A stretch of DNA of 64,000 bases from Mercurialis annua (lineage: Eukaryota; Streptophyta; Magnoliopsida; Malpighiales; Euphorbiaceae). A model generated the notes under the pieces. That model was not told the origin of the DNA. It saw nothing but the letters and a program-made list of their open reading frames with translations, and did no database searches. Positions within the stretch are counted from its first letter, which is position 1. Every line of letters starts with the position of its first letter. The position numbers and the translations under genes were made by a program. Location: the NCBI RefSeq assembly GCF_937616625.2, contig NC_065570.1, positions 5,156,001 to 5,220,000 of the forward strand, written 5' to 3'. This document shows positions 21,222 to 33,995 of the stretch, piece by piece.

Positions 21222-23498
21222 GTCTTGCAGATGCATCATACGAGTTCGAAAGATTGATAGTTTCAACGAAGTTAAAGTGGTAAACATTGGTACTTGGTTT
21301 TGCAGCGTCATTTCGTGGAATATAAGTAGTTGATTATTTGTGCTGAATGAACCTTCGAATGTGAATTTGTAGAATGAATGCCTGCATTTGCTTGCTGGAA
21401 GGGTATGATTTGGATTGTTAGGACAAATTCTAGTAACATTGCCAGAAAACTGAAGCTTTCTTGATTAGTATAATCTATGTTGCACGAAAATGTGGAAACA
21501 CGAATCTCGTCAAGGGGAAGTTCCATAAATGTTTTGAGAGACGGAAACGAAATGTAGGATTCGATAAGTTTCCGTGCAATACAGAGTATAATGAATTAGT
21601 TAGAGTCCAAACTCCAGATCAATTGTGTTAATCATATGTATGGTCCCCTGGATATTCTTGCTTGCTTGGCAAGGTTCAAAGATATATTTTGTGGTTTCAC
21701 TTACATTAATTTTTATTAAATTGGAATTGGAAGTAAAAACTTTTATATGTGAAACTAAGCTGTAGATCACAAGAAAGATGCAGTTGGACCAGAAAATGGA
21801 TGAGAATATATGCATGAAATAGAGCTCTCTTAATTTCTTGATTCTTGAAGAAAGCTAAAAAGTAAAAAAGAGAGAATTTAATGAGTAGCCTTCATTTGTT
21901 TATTAGCTGCCAATGGGAACTCTATTTTTGGAATGTTAATATGAAATGGTGGTGACTTTTATAGTCCTAGGTATACCATTTTTATAGCATGGGATCTTCA
22001 AGTTCTATTACATAAATTAATGGACTATACACTATATCTTTCTTTTAGTTTTAAAAAGTTAATGAAGTAAAAAAAATTAAAAATTAAAAATAAAAATATT
22101 TAAAAGTAAAAGAAGTAAATATTAAGTTATTGTATTTATTAAGCCATTTAATTTTATAAATTTAAAAATTAAATTGAAATTTAAGTTTTTTAATTAAGTC
22201 GTTTGACTCGGTTGGCTACCACCAAAAATGGAGAGAGGGATTAAATCGTTAACAGAAACAAAAATGGAGCACAATATTGTTTGATTTTTAAATAAGAACT
22301 AAAATGTGAATTATGATGTAGGGGTCTCGGAATAATTTGATCTATATTTTATTAGTCGGAAAAATGCATATTTAGATCAGTGTAGTATTATGTTCCTTTT
22401 GAATTGGATCCCTCAATTTATATTTATTAAATTTGAGTTTTTATATTTTTATTCAAGGACCTAATAAATACGCATTTTGTCTTGTAGTTCATATGCATTG
22501 GTACATGGTATATTGAGGTGTACTAGATGGATCTAATTATAAGAGGACACTTTTAAGCTTTCTACATCTTTGATTAATATTCACTCGAGCCGGATAAGTC
22601 CATTGTAGAAGATAAAACATATATAAATACGTTTTGAGCCTTATTTAAGTTCAAAGAGCGCTTTACTACACGTACTTAAAAGATAGTTTATATGTATTAT
22701 CTGTTTACTTCTTATATTATTGTAAATGTATAAAAACTACTACAAATTATGAAACATTTAGGCAGGTAAAATAGATGGCATTTTTCTAGCATTTTCCTTC
22801 CGGCATTCTTCTGACAGATTTTCTTTGTGACTACTCAGGAGTCAGGACCAGTAAAACAGACCGACCCGGCCCGGATTCGATATATCAGAAACAAAAGATA
22901 GAAAATTTATTTAGATATAAAACAATATTGATTTAGAAAATCATGATTTGCAAAGAATAGGATTCCAAAAGTGATAGATAAATTCATGGAGGAGGCTGAG
23001 ACATCTATTTAAAGAATTTACTTGTTTTCCTCAAAGATGCTACCTCCATTAATTCCCTTCTTCTTCTTCTCCCTGTCCTCTAATTCAAATTTAAAGCAAC
23101 TTAAAAAAGAACAATAATTATTTGATATGATATATAATAGTGAGGGTTATGCTCGTGATAAGTTCATATGAATATGGTGCTTTTGCACTATTGAATAGTT
23201 TTTTCAAGTAAGTGAACAATAACTCTTTATGGGTCAGTATTTGGAATGTGTCTTGTAAACGAAGTGTTTTTAAAACCGGACTGACCGGTCGGACTGAATT
23301 AACCGAATACTGATTAGCTGTCGTATACGCTTGAATATTAAAATCTAAAAGCAAAAAATTGATTGAAAACCGAGTTAAACCGGGAAAATTTGTTTTTCAT
23401 AAAAGCTGGACAAATGTGGTTTTTAAATTATTGGTCAAGCAACATTTTATCTTTTTCACTCTCTGACTAATTAATACACATTACTACATTATGTTATA
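21222..23498. other. Gene-free DNA downstream of the SDR pair
   Basis: 3' UTR of the second SDR gene, then A+T-rich DNA. 22190-22345 resembles 40435-40595. 22650-22800 resembles 15650-15790 (shared GAAACATTTAGGCA). About 23265-23390 has the ACCGG-rich wording of degraded transposons. No gene was seen. Confidence 0.4.
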
Positions 23499-23758
23499 CT
23501 CCCTCCGTCCCGTTTAAGAAGTCTCATATTTTATTTTGGGACGTCCCATTTAAAAAGTCACATTACTATTTTTAGAATACTTTTCCATTGAATACCCCAT
23601 TTTACCCTTATTTTAGTTATCTTAAAAAAGTTCTATGGAAAATTCCACTATCATTAATAGGGACAAAACATGAAAAAACATGAAAAGACAAGAATAATTA
23701 ATATTTTCTTAATCTGTGTGTAAAGTCAAATGGGAATTCTAAAGTGGAACGGAGGGAG
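23499..23758. mobile_element. Stowaway-type (Tc1/mariner) MITE
   Basis: 260 bp beginning CTCCCTCCGTCCC and ending with the matching GGAACGGAGGGAG, flanked by TA dinucleotides at 23497-23498 and 23759-23760. These are the diagnostic ends and target of Stowaway elements. No coding capacity. Confidence 0.93.
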
Positions 23759-23999
23759 TATGTTTTTTTTATATAATTGAAAAGAGAAAGCGTGTTTGTA
23801 GGAAGATTTGAATCCACGGCCTAGTTTGCTACCAAACACTTATATTACATTATGTTACGTATTGATTAGTTATAATTATAATAATACAATATTTTCCATG
23901 TCGACAAAAAATAAGATGGTTTCTATTTTAGGTGTTTTAAATTATAATATTTTTTTAGAAAGTAATTAAATAGATAGATATTAAAATATTTTGAACTAT

Positions 24000-24376
24000 G
24001 ACATCATTTGGATTGATGGATTTTAAACGATGGATTCTAAACAATCCATGAATTTGGACAAAATCTATCGTTTGCCTAGAAAAAAATTAATAGAATCCAT
24101 AGATTTACAAATTCACTCATTTTCTACAATACATCATTTTTAAGGGTTTTGATTTCCCACCTACTAGGTGGGAAAGTCCAAATCCACCTTTTTTTATAGA
24201 TGATGGATTGTTATACTATTTATTATTTTTCATAAATAATATTAAAAATCCATTAATTTTATATTCAATCCAAACGATGGAATTTTAAAATCTATGGATT
24301 TAAATTCCATTGATTTAAAATCCATCGATTTTGCTAAAATTCATGGATTTTAAAAACCCTCAATCCAAACGGTGCC
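24000..24376. mobile_element. MITE with long inverted ends (GATTGATGGATTTTAAA type)
   Basis: The start GACATCATTTGGATTGATGG pairs with the end, whose complement begins GGCACCGTTTGGATTGAGGG. Pairing extends over some 50 bp with mismatches. Ends of this CCGTTTGGATTG style occur in plant PIF/Harbinger or hAT MITEs. The target duplication is unclear, so the superfamily is open. Confidence 0.65.
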
Positions 24377-24577
24377 ATAATTTTAGTCAACTAAAGTATA
24401 TTGCATATGATTTTGACAACAACCATAATTAATGTTCTTGTATAATTTCAATATTTAAGATAATTTTATATATGTACACTTTATGAGTTATTTGAAATAT
24501 TTTATTAGTAAAAATACATTGGAAAGATGATGCATTATTAATTTAACAATAAGAGTATTATATGTAGTTAATGTAAT

Positions 24578-24763
24578 TTTTTTTTTGCTAAGCCCATTCG
24601 GTATTCAGGATTTCGCCCTGACTCATCCGGATCTGTCCTGCGTCGCGCATCTGACTTGGTGGGTGAGTCTGCCAGTGAGGATTTTCAGCATTCACAAGAC
24701 TCGAACCTGAGACCTTACTTAAGTGATAACAAACCGCTTACCACTTAGATCAATCCCCATTGG
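24578..24763 (-). mobile_element. tRNA-derived SINE, copy 2
   Basis: Same body as the copies at 10984 and 28071, here on the minus strand with its A-run at 24578 side. Target-site duplication TGTAGTTAATGTAAT at 24563-24577 and with one change at 24764-24778. It is the most diverged of the three. Confidence 0.85.
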
Positions 24764-24778
24764 TGTAGTTAATATAAT

Positions 24779-25338
24779 TTTAATCAAATAAGTTCATCTT
24801 TTATGGATTGGGAGAGTGATAATTTTTTTTAAATATATTATTATGATTTTATTTCAACAAAAATTTATTTTATTCTTTGAATTTTTCATAGAAGATCAAT
24901 TAAGATTTGATTCACCACTTTAAAAAAAATTAAACTTGGCATCTAGTTCGTTTACCCCTTCAATTTTAAATTGTTTAATAATTATATGCCATCTCAAGTC
25001 CAATTATATATAATACTCTAATTATTTTCTGCCATCTCATCTAGGAAGATATAACGAGTTAAAATATCAATTTTTTGATTTTTTTCAAACTCATACTGTT
25101 GATCTTAATTGATCTTTTATGTCAAATGCGGAGGGTAAAATAAACCTTTGTTGAGTTATATTTATAACATATGATATTACATAATTTTTGTTATTTATAA
25201 AAACTAAAAATTTATTCTCTCTCCGTCTCTCTTATAGAGTAACTATATTTTACATAATCTTATGTTTTGATCATTTATAGATTTATAGTCATATATCAAA
25301 CAACAAAATTTAATATTTTTTATTTAAATATACTATCA
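24779..25338. other. A+T-rich spacer
   Basis: Nothing recognisable. Confidence 0.3.
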
Positions 25339-25347
25339 TATCTTTTA

Positions 25348-25717
25348 AGGTTAATTCCTAACAAAATCACGAACTTTATACGGAGTTTCATTTTAATCAT
25401 GACCTTTAAAAGTTGCCATTTAAAGACACGAACTTTCATTTTATTTCAAATCTATCACCAAAGTAAAATTCGATGTATTTTATCTGACTAAAAATTCCTA
25501 ATCTTAAATACTCTAACTGAAATATAATAAGATTTGATGTTGATTAATAACTTGGGTCTTTCATTGATGGTTTAGTGAAGAATTTAGTCAATAAAAATAC
25601 ACTGAAATGATGAATTTGAAACAATATGAAAGTTCATGCCTTTAAATGTCAACTTTTAAAGGTCATGATTAAAATGAAATTTCGTGTAAAGTTCGTGATT
25701 TTTTTAGAAATTAATGC
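25348..25717. mobile_element. Mutator-type MITE with 9-bp target duplication
   Basis: 370-bp foldback whose ends pair over more than 100 bp (ATCACGAACTTTATACGGAG against the complement of the 3' arm). Flanked by a perfect 9-bp repeat TATCTTTTA at 25339-25347 and 25718-25726. Long inverted ends plus 9-bp duplication define Mutator-like elements. No coding capacity. Confidence 0.85.
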
Positions 25718-25726
25718 TATCTTTTA

Positions 25727-26325
25727 TTTATTATTCTCTATCATATCTTTTTTTAATTTAAATAAATATTAATAATTAAATTAAAAAATATAATTTAATA
25801 TGATTTAACCAGTCGAACTATTAACCTCTTATGAAGTCGATTAGATATGTGATCCGATTTTAAAAATATTGTTGTAAGCACTTTAGTGTCACTTTTGAAA
25901 CTCTTTAAAATTTTAGAGTTACTTTTATGTCAATCAAAATAACGACGTTTTTTGAAATTCCATATACAAATAATTAGTTAAGAGACTAGTTAAATACAAT
26001 TTGTTAAAGATTAAGTGAAATAAAAGCTAATAATATAGAGACATTATAATAGGTTTAGCCTAAAAACATTAAAATTTAAAATGGATTTTTTTAAATAGAA
26101 CATTATGAAATAATAGACTTTAAAATAAAATAGAAAAAGTATAATAAATTGTCTAAAATTTTATTTTATTAAATACATTAAAAATTATTAGTCATAATTT
26201 GACCGTCTTAATTAAAATTACATATATAACTGACTTAAAATATAAATTGTTGAATCAACCTATTAATAATTTTTTTATATAATATATGATAAATTGCAAA
26301 ATTTATGAATTTATTTTACCTTACA
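25727..26325. other. A+T-rich spacer
   Basis: Nothing recognisable. Confidence 0.3.
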
Positions 26326-27341
26326 TCTATATAACTAGTATAAAGATGAACCCAAAACACTGTTCATTAAGGGTTCATTTTACTAAAAAACCAAAACTTT
26401 TGAAATAATAACAAACTAACCACTATAGACAGAATAATTTTAATGTCCATTTTGGTATGTTACTTATAGTTCTCTATTAAATGCCTAACACTTCCTTACT
26501 TTATTACCAAAACACCAACTATTGCTAAATATCAAAAGCCAATTTTGGTAATTTAATTACAACAAAACCATCCGAGTTGCATATTTATGCACACAGATGG
26601 GGTCCACGGACCCCACTCTTCTTTTTATAATCTATTTTTAAAATAATAATTTTATCTATATATGTGAAATATTTAAGTCCTAATTACTTCCTACATTGGT
26701 CCAAATCTAAAACTCACATTTTCACAAAAAATATAAATTTGATATTAATTTTAATGATAACAATAGTAAATTATAAATTTCAGCCAAAAAATTAAAATCA
26801 TTTTTAAAGTAAAATATTAACTATTTTTTTAAAAAAAGTTCATTAAAATATACTATACATATTTTTATTAGTTTTACTATTAAATTTAAAAATGAATGTT
26901 TATTCTATTATATATTCTGTTGTATGTTTATAGTATATTTATATTTTATAATATTTTGTATATATATTATAAATTATGCTTATATAAAACAATTATTTAT
27001 ATTTGAATCTAAATTTAATTAATTTTTCATTTATCTGTCTCGATATATATTTTTAAAAAAACTAAATATCCGCATTTAATATAACTTATAATTATCTGAT
27101 ATACCATTATATAGTGCTTAATTAATAGTATAATATATTATCCATATTTTATTCAAAAAAAATTCTGCTATCATGTTAGATAAAATATTAAGATTTATAT
27201 AATCAAACATATAATTTGAATATTAAAACAGTATTTTTTTCCTAAACCGTCAATATTTATATAACTTAAATTACTGAATTCCAATTCATATTTTATCTTT
27301 AATTTAATCAATTCCGAAGCGAAGCGAGGGTTTTACACTAG
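26326..27341 (+). mobile_element. Non-autonomous Helitron, copy 1
   Basis: Starts TCTATATAACTAGTATAAAG directly after an A and ends ACACTAG directly before a T, the A/T insertion rule of Helitrons. The 3' end CGAAGCGAAGCGAGGGT, ten or so bases before CTAG, has the usual GC-rich wording but its hairpin is degraded. An inner 16-bp hairpin GGGGTCCACGGACCCC sits at 26599-26614. No Rep/helicase frame. Confidence 0.75.
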
Positions 27342-27405
27342 TATAATATACAATACAAGACTACTTAGATCAAAGATCAATCTGTATATCGCTTTGGAAC
27401 ATAAC

Positions 27406-27698
27406 GGGGTATTAAACTTGTAAGGGTACTGAACTATATGAAAGTTTCAAAATGGGTACTGAACTATTTTTTATTACAAAATGGGTACCGAATTATACAA
27501 AACGTTGCAAAATGGGTACTCTCAGCCACGTGTTCTCCACTGATTGAACGATATAAGAAGTCACGTCAGCAAAAAGTGGCTGAGAGTAGCCATTTTGTAA
27601 AGTTTCTCATAGTTCAGTACTCATTTTGTAACAAAAAAAAGTTCAGTACCCATTTTGAAATTTTGGCATAGTTCAGTACCGTCCCAAATTTAATACCC
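27406..27698. mobile_element. Mutator-type MITE with 9-bp target duplication
   Basis: 293-bp foldback built of repeated GGGTACTGAACTAT and AAAATGGGTACT blocks in one arm and their complements in the other. Ends GGGTATTAAA/TTTAATACCC. Flanked by a perfect 9-bp repeat GAACATAAC at 27397-27405 and 27699-27707. Confidence 0.85.
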
Positions 27699-28070
27699 GA
27701 ACATAACAATTTCATTGAGATGGATGAGATTCTAGAGAGAAGGTCATTGTTTACAGGACCATTGTTTTTTGCAGGCTCCATCAAACTAAGCTAGGGTTCA
27801 GTACTTGACTTGAATGCACAGTTATTAGGTATAGGTCCCATCAAGTGTAGCATTTCTATCACAAATACATATATAAGAATAATAATGGAATTTGTAATCA
27901 GAAGATGATCAAGCATCAAACTTTTCCCATGCATTGCCTGCATGCACAGTGCTTTTCCCAGAAAGCAGATTCCTTAGAAACAAACAGACTTGCGAGTTGC
28001 GCCTACTACTAAATTCCACACTTTCCATTAACAATTCACGAGTTATTATTTATTGGACTGTATCAATCAA

Positions 28071-28257
28071 TTTTTTTTTGGTAAAACCCATCCGGTTTCC
28101 AAGGCTTCGCCCTGACTAATTCGGATCCGACCCGCGACGCGCACCTGGCATGGTGGTGAGTCTGCCAGTTGGAATTTTCTGCATTCACAAGGACTCGAAC
28201 CCGAAACCTTGTTTAAGCGATAACAAGCCGCTTATCACTTGAACCAATCCCATTGAT
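28071..28257 (-). mobile_element. tRNA-derived SINE, copy 3 (full length)
   Basis: Minus-strand copy with box-A-like TTGGTTCAAGTGATAAGCGG, box B GGGTTCGAGTCC, body and A-rich end. Target-site duplication TGTATCAATCAA at 28059-28070 and 28258-28269 is perfect, so this is probably the youngest of the three. Confidence 0.88.
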
Positions 28258-28269
28258 TGTATCAATCAA

Positions 28270-29292
28270 ATATTAACTATGAGTCTATGCACTAATTAAC
28301 TTGCCTTATTAACTATGCACTAATTAGGATATCTAAAATATTTCTTACATGCGAAACATGATTGGTGCATAGTACTAAAAATTAATGAGTTAGAGGTGAT
28401 ATTTAGCGCGCGTGTTAAATAAAGTTGTCAAATGCATCGTATGTGTATAACTTATTTCCCATCTATTTGAATAAACATATTAAGTATAATAAAATGAGTT
28501 ACACATATTAATAATATGTCGTATTAATTAGTATATACATATTCTATCTATTTACATAAATATATGAAGTGTCTTGTGTTTGTATGGTTCATATTCATCA
28601 TTATACGGGTTTATCTTATTCCAGTGGTGAATCTGAAAGTATTTCAGTTGTCTCCAGCTTCTGTATGCTGGCTAGGCATCTTTCCGGCGGCTTCGGTTTC
28701 TCTCCGGCATCTCCACCGTCCTCCTCGGCATATCCGGTATTTTCTGGCGAGTTGAAATATTATATTTACATATTTAAATGTTTGCAATTAATTTTAGTTT
28801 TTAGATTATTAGATCTATGACATTAATGATTTGAATTTATAAATTTTATACTCATTTGTCTAGAGCTATTATTAGATTTAGTGTTTATTAATTTTATTGG
28901 GGGACTTTTATTAGCTCAAAAACCCTTAGAAGATTAGTATAATATGTGCCGCAATTAATGTGGCTAGACTCGATACTTACATAGTCGATTTATCAATGAA
29001 GATTTTTTTTTTCCGGAAAAAAATATATTCATCATTTATAATATGCTATATAATTTTTATATATCCTTAACTATGACCAAATTGACAAAATATCCATAAA
29101 GAATAATCTCGCCAGTGTAGTCCATCAATTTTATGAGTATTGACAATCATACCCAAGCAATAAAATAAAATAAATAAAATAAATATTTAATTATTATAAA
29201 TAAAAATATATGTTAGTCTATTAACTTATTTTTACTATAAACTAGTCCATAATTAAATAGAAAAAAGTCATAATATTGACCTACTTAATTTT
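28270..29292. other. Gene-free DNA with one GC-rich patch
   Basis: A+T-rich apart from about 28664-28752, which is rich in CCGGC/CTCCGG words. Short open frames there show no domain. From about 29060 it forms the left part of a dispersed repeat also present at 33605-33995. Confidence 0.4.
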
Positions 29293-29800
29293 AGACAAAA
29301 TGAACTTATCTACCCACAAATTTAATGTTTTATCAAATATACTATGATTTTTCTGCCAATTTGGTCCACCATCTTTTCAATCTTTGCCAAATATAACTCG
29401 TTTTGAGCTGATGTGGCGCATGTGTTTAGTATACATGTATAAAATTTATCCTATATGGTAGATACAACCTTGCGCCATGTCAACTTCAGATGAATAGTGG
29501 ATATATTTGAAAAAGATTTAAAAGATGGTGGATCAAAATGACAAAATTTAAAAACTGTTGTATATTTGGCAAAAACGTTGAAATTGTGGATAAATAAATT
29601 CAGTTTTCCTTAATTTTATAAACTTATGTACGTTATTACTAAAATAATTTTATTATTATCGAAAAATTAATTTTTTTTAAATATGAACTAATTTATAATA
29701 AAATAATATAAAATATTGAAATTTATTTTATTCATGTTAATTAATTAAGTTTTTTTATTTATTTTTTAGATATAATTATCAGTACTTGCAAATTGAAATT
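29060..29800. repeat. Dispersed repeat, copy A (interrupted)
   Basis: Shared blocks with 33605-33995: ATGACCAAATTGACAAAATA, AGTCCATAATT, AAATATGAACTAATT, GATATAATTATCA, in the same order. The copy is split by the MITE at 29293-29608. Confidence 0.55.
29293..29608. mobile_element. Mutator-type MITE with 9-bp target duplication, nested
   Basis: 316-bp foldback with arms of about 125 bp (TTTGGTCCACCATCTTTTCA in the left arm, its near-complement in the right). Flanked by a perfect 9-bp repeat CTTAATTTT at 29284-29292 and 29609-29617. It sits inside the dispersed repeat, so it is the younger insertion. Confidence 0.85.
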
Positions 29801-29859
29801 GAATAAACAGTTTACGAATATTCATGTCATTTTGGTCATAATTATGAATATTTAAATTA

Positions 29860-30867
29860 GGCCGAAGGTACAAAAAAAACCCCTGAACTTTCCGAGAAAG
29901 TACAAGACAGACCTTTACTTTTTTCTGGCTCAAATCGACCTCTCAATTTTTTTTTCGAACAAAAAACCCTTACCGTCCAAAATCCCCATTAAATGATGAC
30001 ATGGCACATAAGAAAAAAGTTTAAAAACATCCATAATGTTTAAAAGACTTACCAATTTTATACTTATGAACTTTTTTAATCATTTTCACCATCTTCTTCA
30101 CTTAAAAACCTCTAAAAAAACCTACTTAATTTTCATCCTAATTAATTCTAATAAAACACTAATAAGACTTAATTGAAAAAAACGAATTAATTTTAAAATC
30201 GCCGCCGACTACCGAATCCACCGCCAGAATCCGCCGCAACCGTCCCATTTTTTTTTCAATCCTCTCAAAGAGGATGAACAGTGTTCATCCTCAAAAGAGG
30301 ATGAAAAATGGCATGTTCATCCTCTCAAAGAGGATTAATGTTTTTTTTTTAAAAAAAATTGATTTTTTCGGTAAGATTTTAAAAAAATTAATTGAATTTC
30401 AATTAAGTTTTGACGTGTCTAATTAAATTTCTATTGGTTTAAATGGACTTCGATGTGTTTAATTAGACTTTTATTTGTTTTAATTGTGTTTTGTAGTGTT
30501 TAATTAAGTTTCAATGTATTTAATTAGATTTCTATTTGTTTTAATTGTGTTTCGAAGTGTTTAATTAGGTTTCAATTGATTTAATTGAATTTTAACTTAT
30601 AATTTTATTTAATTATAGATATTTAAAAGAAAAAGATGGTGAAATGTGTTAAAAAAATTATAAATATAAATTTGATAAGTTTTTCAAACATTAAGGCTGT
30701 TTTTGAACTATTTTCATATGTGCCACGTCATCATTGAACAGAGATTTTAGACGGAAGGGGTTTTTTGTTCGGAAAAAAAAATTGACGGGTAGTTTTGGAC
30801 CAAAAAAAGTAAAAGGGTTGTCTTGTACTTTCTTGGAAAGTTCAGGAATTTTTTTGTACCTTCGGCC
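29860..30867. mobile_element. Non-autonomous Mutator-like element, about 1 kb, long inverted ends
   Basis: Inverted ends of about 150 bp beginning GGCCGAAGGTACAAAAAAA. Flanks TTTAAATTA (29851-29859) and TTTAAAATA (30868-30876) match at 8 of 9 bases. The interior holds a CG-rich stretch at about 30197-30240, a cluster of small hairpins built on CATCCTCTCAAAGAGGAT (30255-30338), and about three tandem copies of a TTTAATTAGATTTCTATTTG unit (30405-30600). No transposase frame. Confidence 0.85.
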
Positions 30868-30876
30868 TTTAAAATA

Positions 30877-33604
30877 CCATTAAATTATATGCGTTGAAAG
30901 GTATAATCAATTTAAATTTTATGTCGTATTGAGATTAATATGATTTACTAAATAACTCATTTTTTGTAAAAGAAAATTCCAGATAAATCTAATACATCAA
31001 TCGTCCATCTAAAATGTAATTGTGTGAGGTGACTATTTACAACTATTAATTAATTAAAGTCGCATTATGTAATGATTAATTGATATATTTTATTTAGAAA
31101 TAATGTAGTTTTCATCAATTGATAGTTTAAATAATCACGATACATGTCATATTATAAATGTATTGTTTATAATTTTACATTTGGTTCATCCAAATCAAAT
31201 GAACTAATTTAAATGTGTTGTTTAAGAAAATCTACACGACATTCGATTTTTATCATGTAAGATTATAAATCATTTATTTAGTGTGATACGCGATACAAAT
31301 TATTTATAACTACGAATTGATGAAAGCCATATTATTTCTAAATAAATAAATTATTAACTAATTAATACGACTTTTATTGAATAGTAGTTGTAAATAATTA
31401 CGACACGTGTTAAATTTTAAATGAATATTAATTTTATAAAGCGGATTTAGTTCAATTCTCGACATTATACACCCACCAATCGTTTTTTCCACTCCTATAT
31501 TAAACATGCAATGACTAACTAATGAATCTCTAAATTCGCAAGATCTATAAATCTAGCAAATGCTATCCAATGTTATATTACCGAACACTTGTAATCTGTT
31601 TATGTTCTAGCATTGCAATAGCTTTTAAACTCGACGCAATATTTGGTGCTACAGCATAAAACCTGTAATTGTTCGAAAACGTACTGATATCTCTCACATT
31701 CACATGCAAGAACATGCATGTTAACGCATCTGTATAAATTCCTACGTCCATTGTCAGACAAATATACCCACAAACTTAGACAAACTTGGCATTAATGTTT
31801 AAAGCATGCAGCCACAGAAATTGCAGAACTTGAATTTCCCAAGTGGGAAATTTAGAGAGCAAAATAAGATATAGAGGCTACAGACAGAATACTTATTGTT
31901 CGAGACAAAGCAATGAGTGAGTTGCAAAATGGTACTTATGCAAAAATAAAACCTAAGCAATCTCTAAACATAGAAAATATTCTCAGCTTATAAGGACACA
32001 GCACTAATGATGAATGTCTCGAGAGAGCATCTAACTATATTAGCTAAAGCGGAAAAAAAGATGGGATTGAGAACCCATTTTTTGTGGCTTTGGCTAGAAA
32101 GGAATAACCTAAATTCTTGACTTGAGAATATGACTCATTGGCCTTACTTTGAGTTAGATTCTAACATTCTCATTCTATGTTGCACCCAAACTTGTTGAGT
32201 GTCGCGTTTTGTAACTTTTCAAGTGTTGTTTTGACGTTCTACTTTCAATTTTAAATACGGTACGTTATAGGGTGAGTGATTCTTAACATTAATAAAAACT
32301 AGCATTAATAAAAACCGTCTTATTTTATTTTGGTGAGGAAATTTTAATTTATTTCATTGTTAATTTTAGTTCAAAGGTTGGTATAAAAAGTCCATCAAGT
32401 GGCAACCATTTCTTTACTTATTTTTGTCACATGCATGGCAATCAGTTTTTGCTTAATTTTATATGAAAATGTTTCGCTCAAATGAGTATTTGTCATGTAG
32501 CAATCAATTTTTGCTTATTTTTATCTAAAATTTGTCGCATATATATAATTTGGACTGAAAGCCCAACCTGTTGAAATCAAATTGAAATTTAATAATTAAA
32601 ATGAAACAAATACAAGTTAATTTGATCGTCAAAATGAAATCATGTAATAATTCAATAACTAAAATGAAATAAATATTAGTTTGATCATCAAAATTAAATA
32701 AGATGATAGCTTAATAACTCCGATTATATCAATTACTCACGGTTTTAGAACTTCGAAAACCTTATATTTACAACTCATTCTTATAATTTTTTTTTATCAA
32801 TTTACATTTTTGTTTCAACATTTTTCCGTTCCAGTGCAATATAGTTCATATTCTTAGAATCTGTAACAACTTTTCTTCAATCTGATATATATCTTTCATG
32901 TTTATATGTTTCTTTTTTTCCGCAAAGAATACATTCCGTGGTCATTTCTCACTTTGTAATTCATCCAGTGCAACAGCATGTATATGTTCAGTCAAAACGC
33001 AACCAATGAGATCGAAACACGTATACAATTGACTAGTCCTTAACATGATTCTATGCTTCTCTTTTTCAGAGCTTACTCTAGTCCTTAAAGTAAAATTAAA
33101 ATAATGAAGAATCCATAAAAGGAAAATGTAAGTACAAGGAAGAACAAAAATGCAAAGTGGGGAATAAATTTAATAACAGAAAGTAAAATTATTAATTATT
33201 CTCATGCTTAAACAATAAATGTAACGCTAGGGCTTTAATTTGGCAACATCAAAAGCAAAGTTTATTAGTACTTCATGTACCATGTATATAATTTGCAAGT
33301 GTTCATTATTAGTCCTTGAGACATGAAATGAAACTTAAAACTCTCATGTTTATTCTATTTATGGCTAGGCAGTCCTCTCTTTAATTAGAATGTTTAAAAA
33401 TCACTGCCTCTTGAAACAAACAACCTCCCCTAAAAAAAGAAAAAGAAAAAAAAAACAACCCAATTCATCATCAATTAATTATATAGACAAGCTCATCATT
33501 ATAATAAGATGATCGATCATTCTAAAAATTTGACCCGTTAGATGATGCTTCTGCTTCGACACCAATTTTAGAAGAAAAATGCCTTTAACATTATATGATA
33601 AAGG
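30877..33604. other. Gene-free A+T-rich DNA
   Basis: No coding signal or element with clear ends. About 31000-31450 repeats the wording TTAATTAATTAAAGTC/ATTAATACGACTTT in both orientations, probably old transposon DNA. Confidence 0.35.
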
Positions 33605-33995
33605 CACAATTAATATGACCAAATTAACAAAAAATATCCATAAAATATAATTTCGACAATTTGATCGTCAATTTTCAAGTATTATACAAAAAAGATGGAG
33701 AATCTAATTGATATAAAAAAAATTATTTTAGTCGAGTACTTTATTTTTATGAAACATCAGTCCATAATTGAAGAAAAACTATAAATATTTTAAAATTATT
33801 AATATAATTGTATGAAAATTTGTATTTTATTATTTAAATGATTTGATTATTGTAGAACATTTATAAAGAAAATCTTCAAATATGAACTAATTAAAAATAA
33901 TGTAATGAGTTATACCTTATGTATGTAATTACACTCTTCATCTTCTTTGTTTACTTTTTGGATATAATTATCAAAACTCATAAAATTAACGGGCC
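33605..33995. repeat. Dispersed repeat, copy B (uninterrupted)
   Basis: Counterpart of 29060-29800 without the nested MITE. Many mismatches show it is old. Confidence 0.55.

Noticed and set aside
28564..28820. Two overlapping open frames of 63 and 83 codons
   Set aside because: Composition follows the local CG patch; no start context, domain or promoter.
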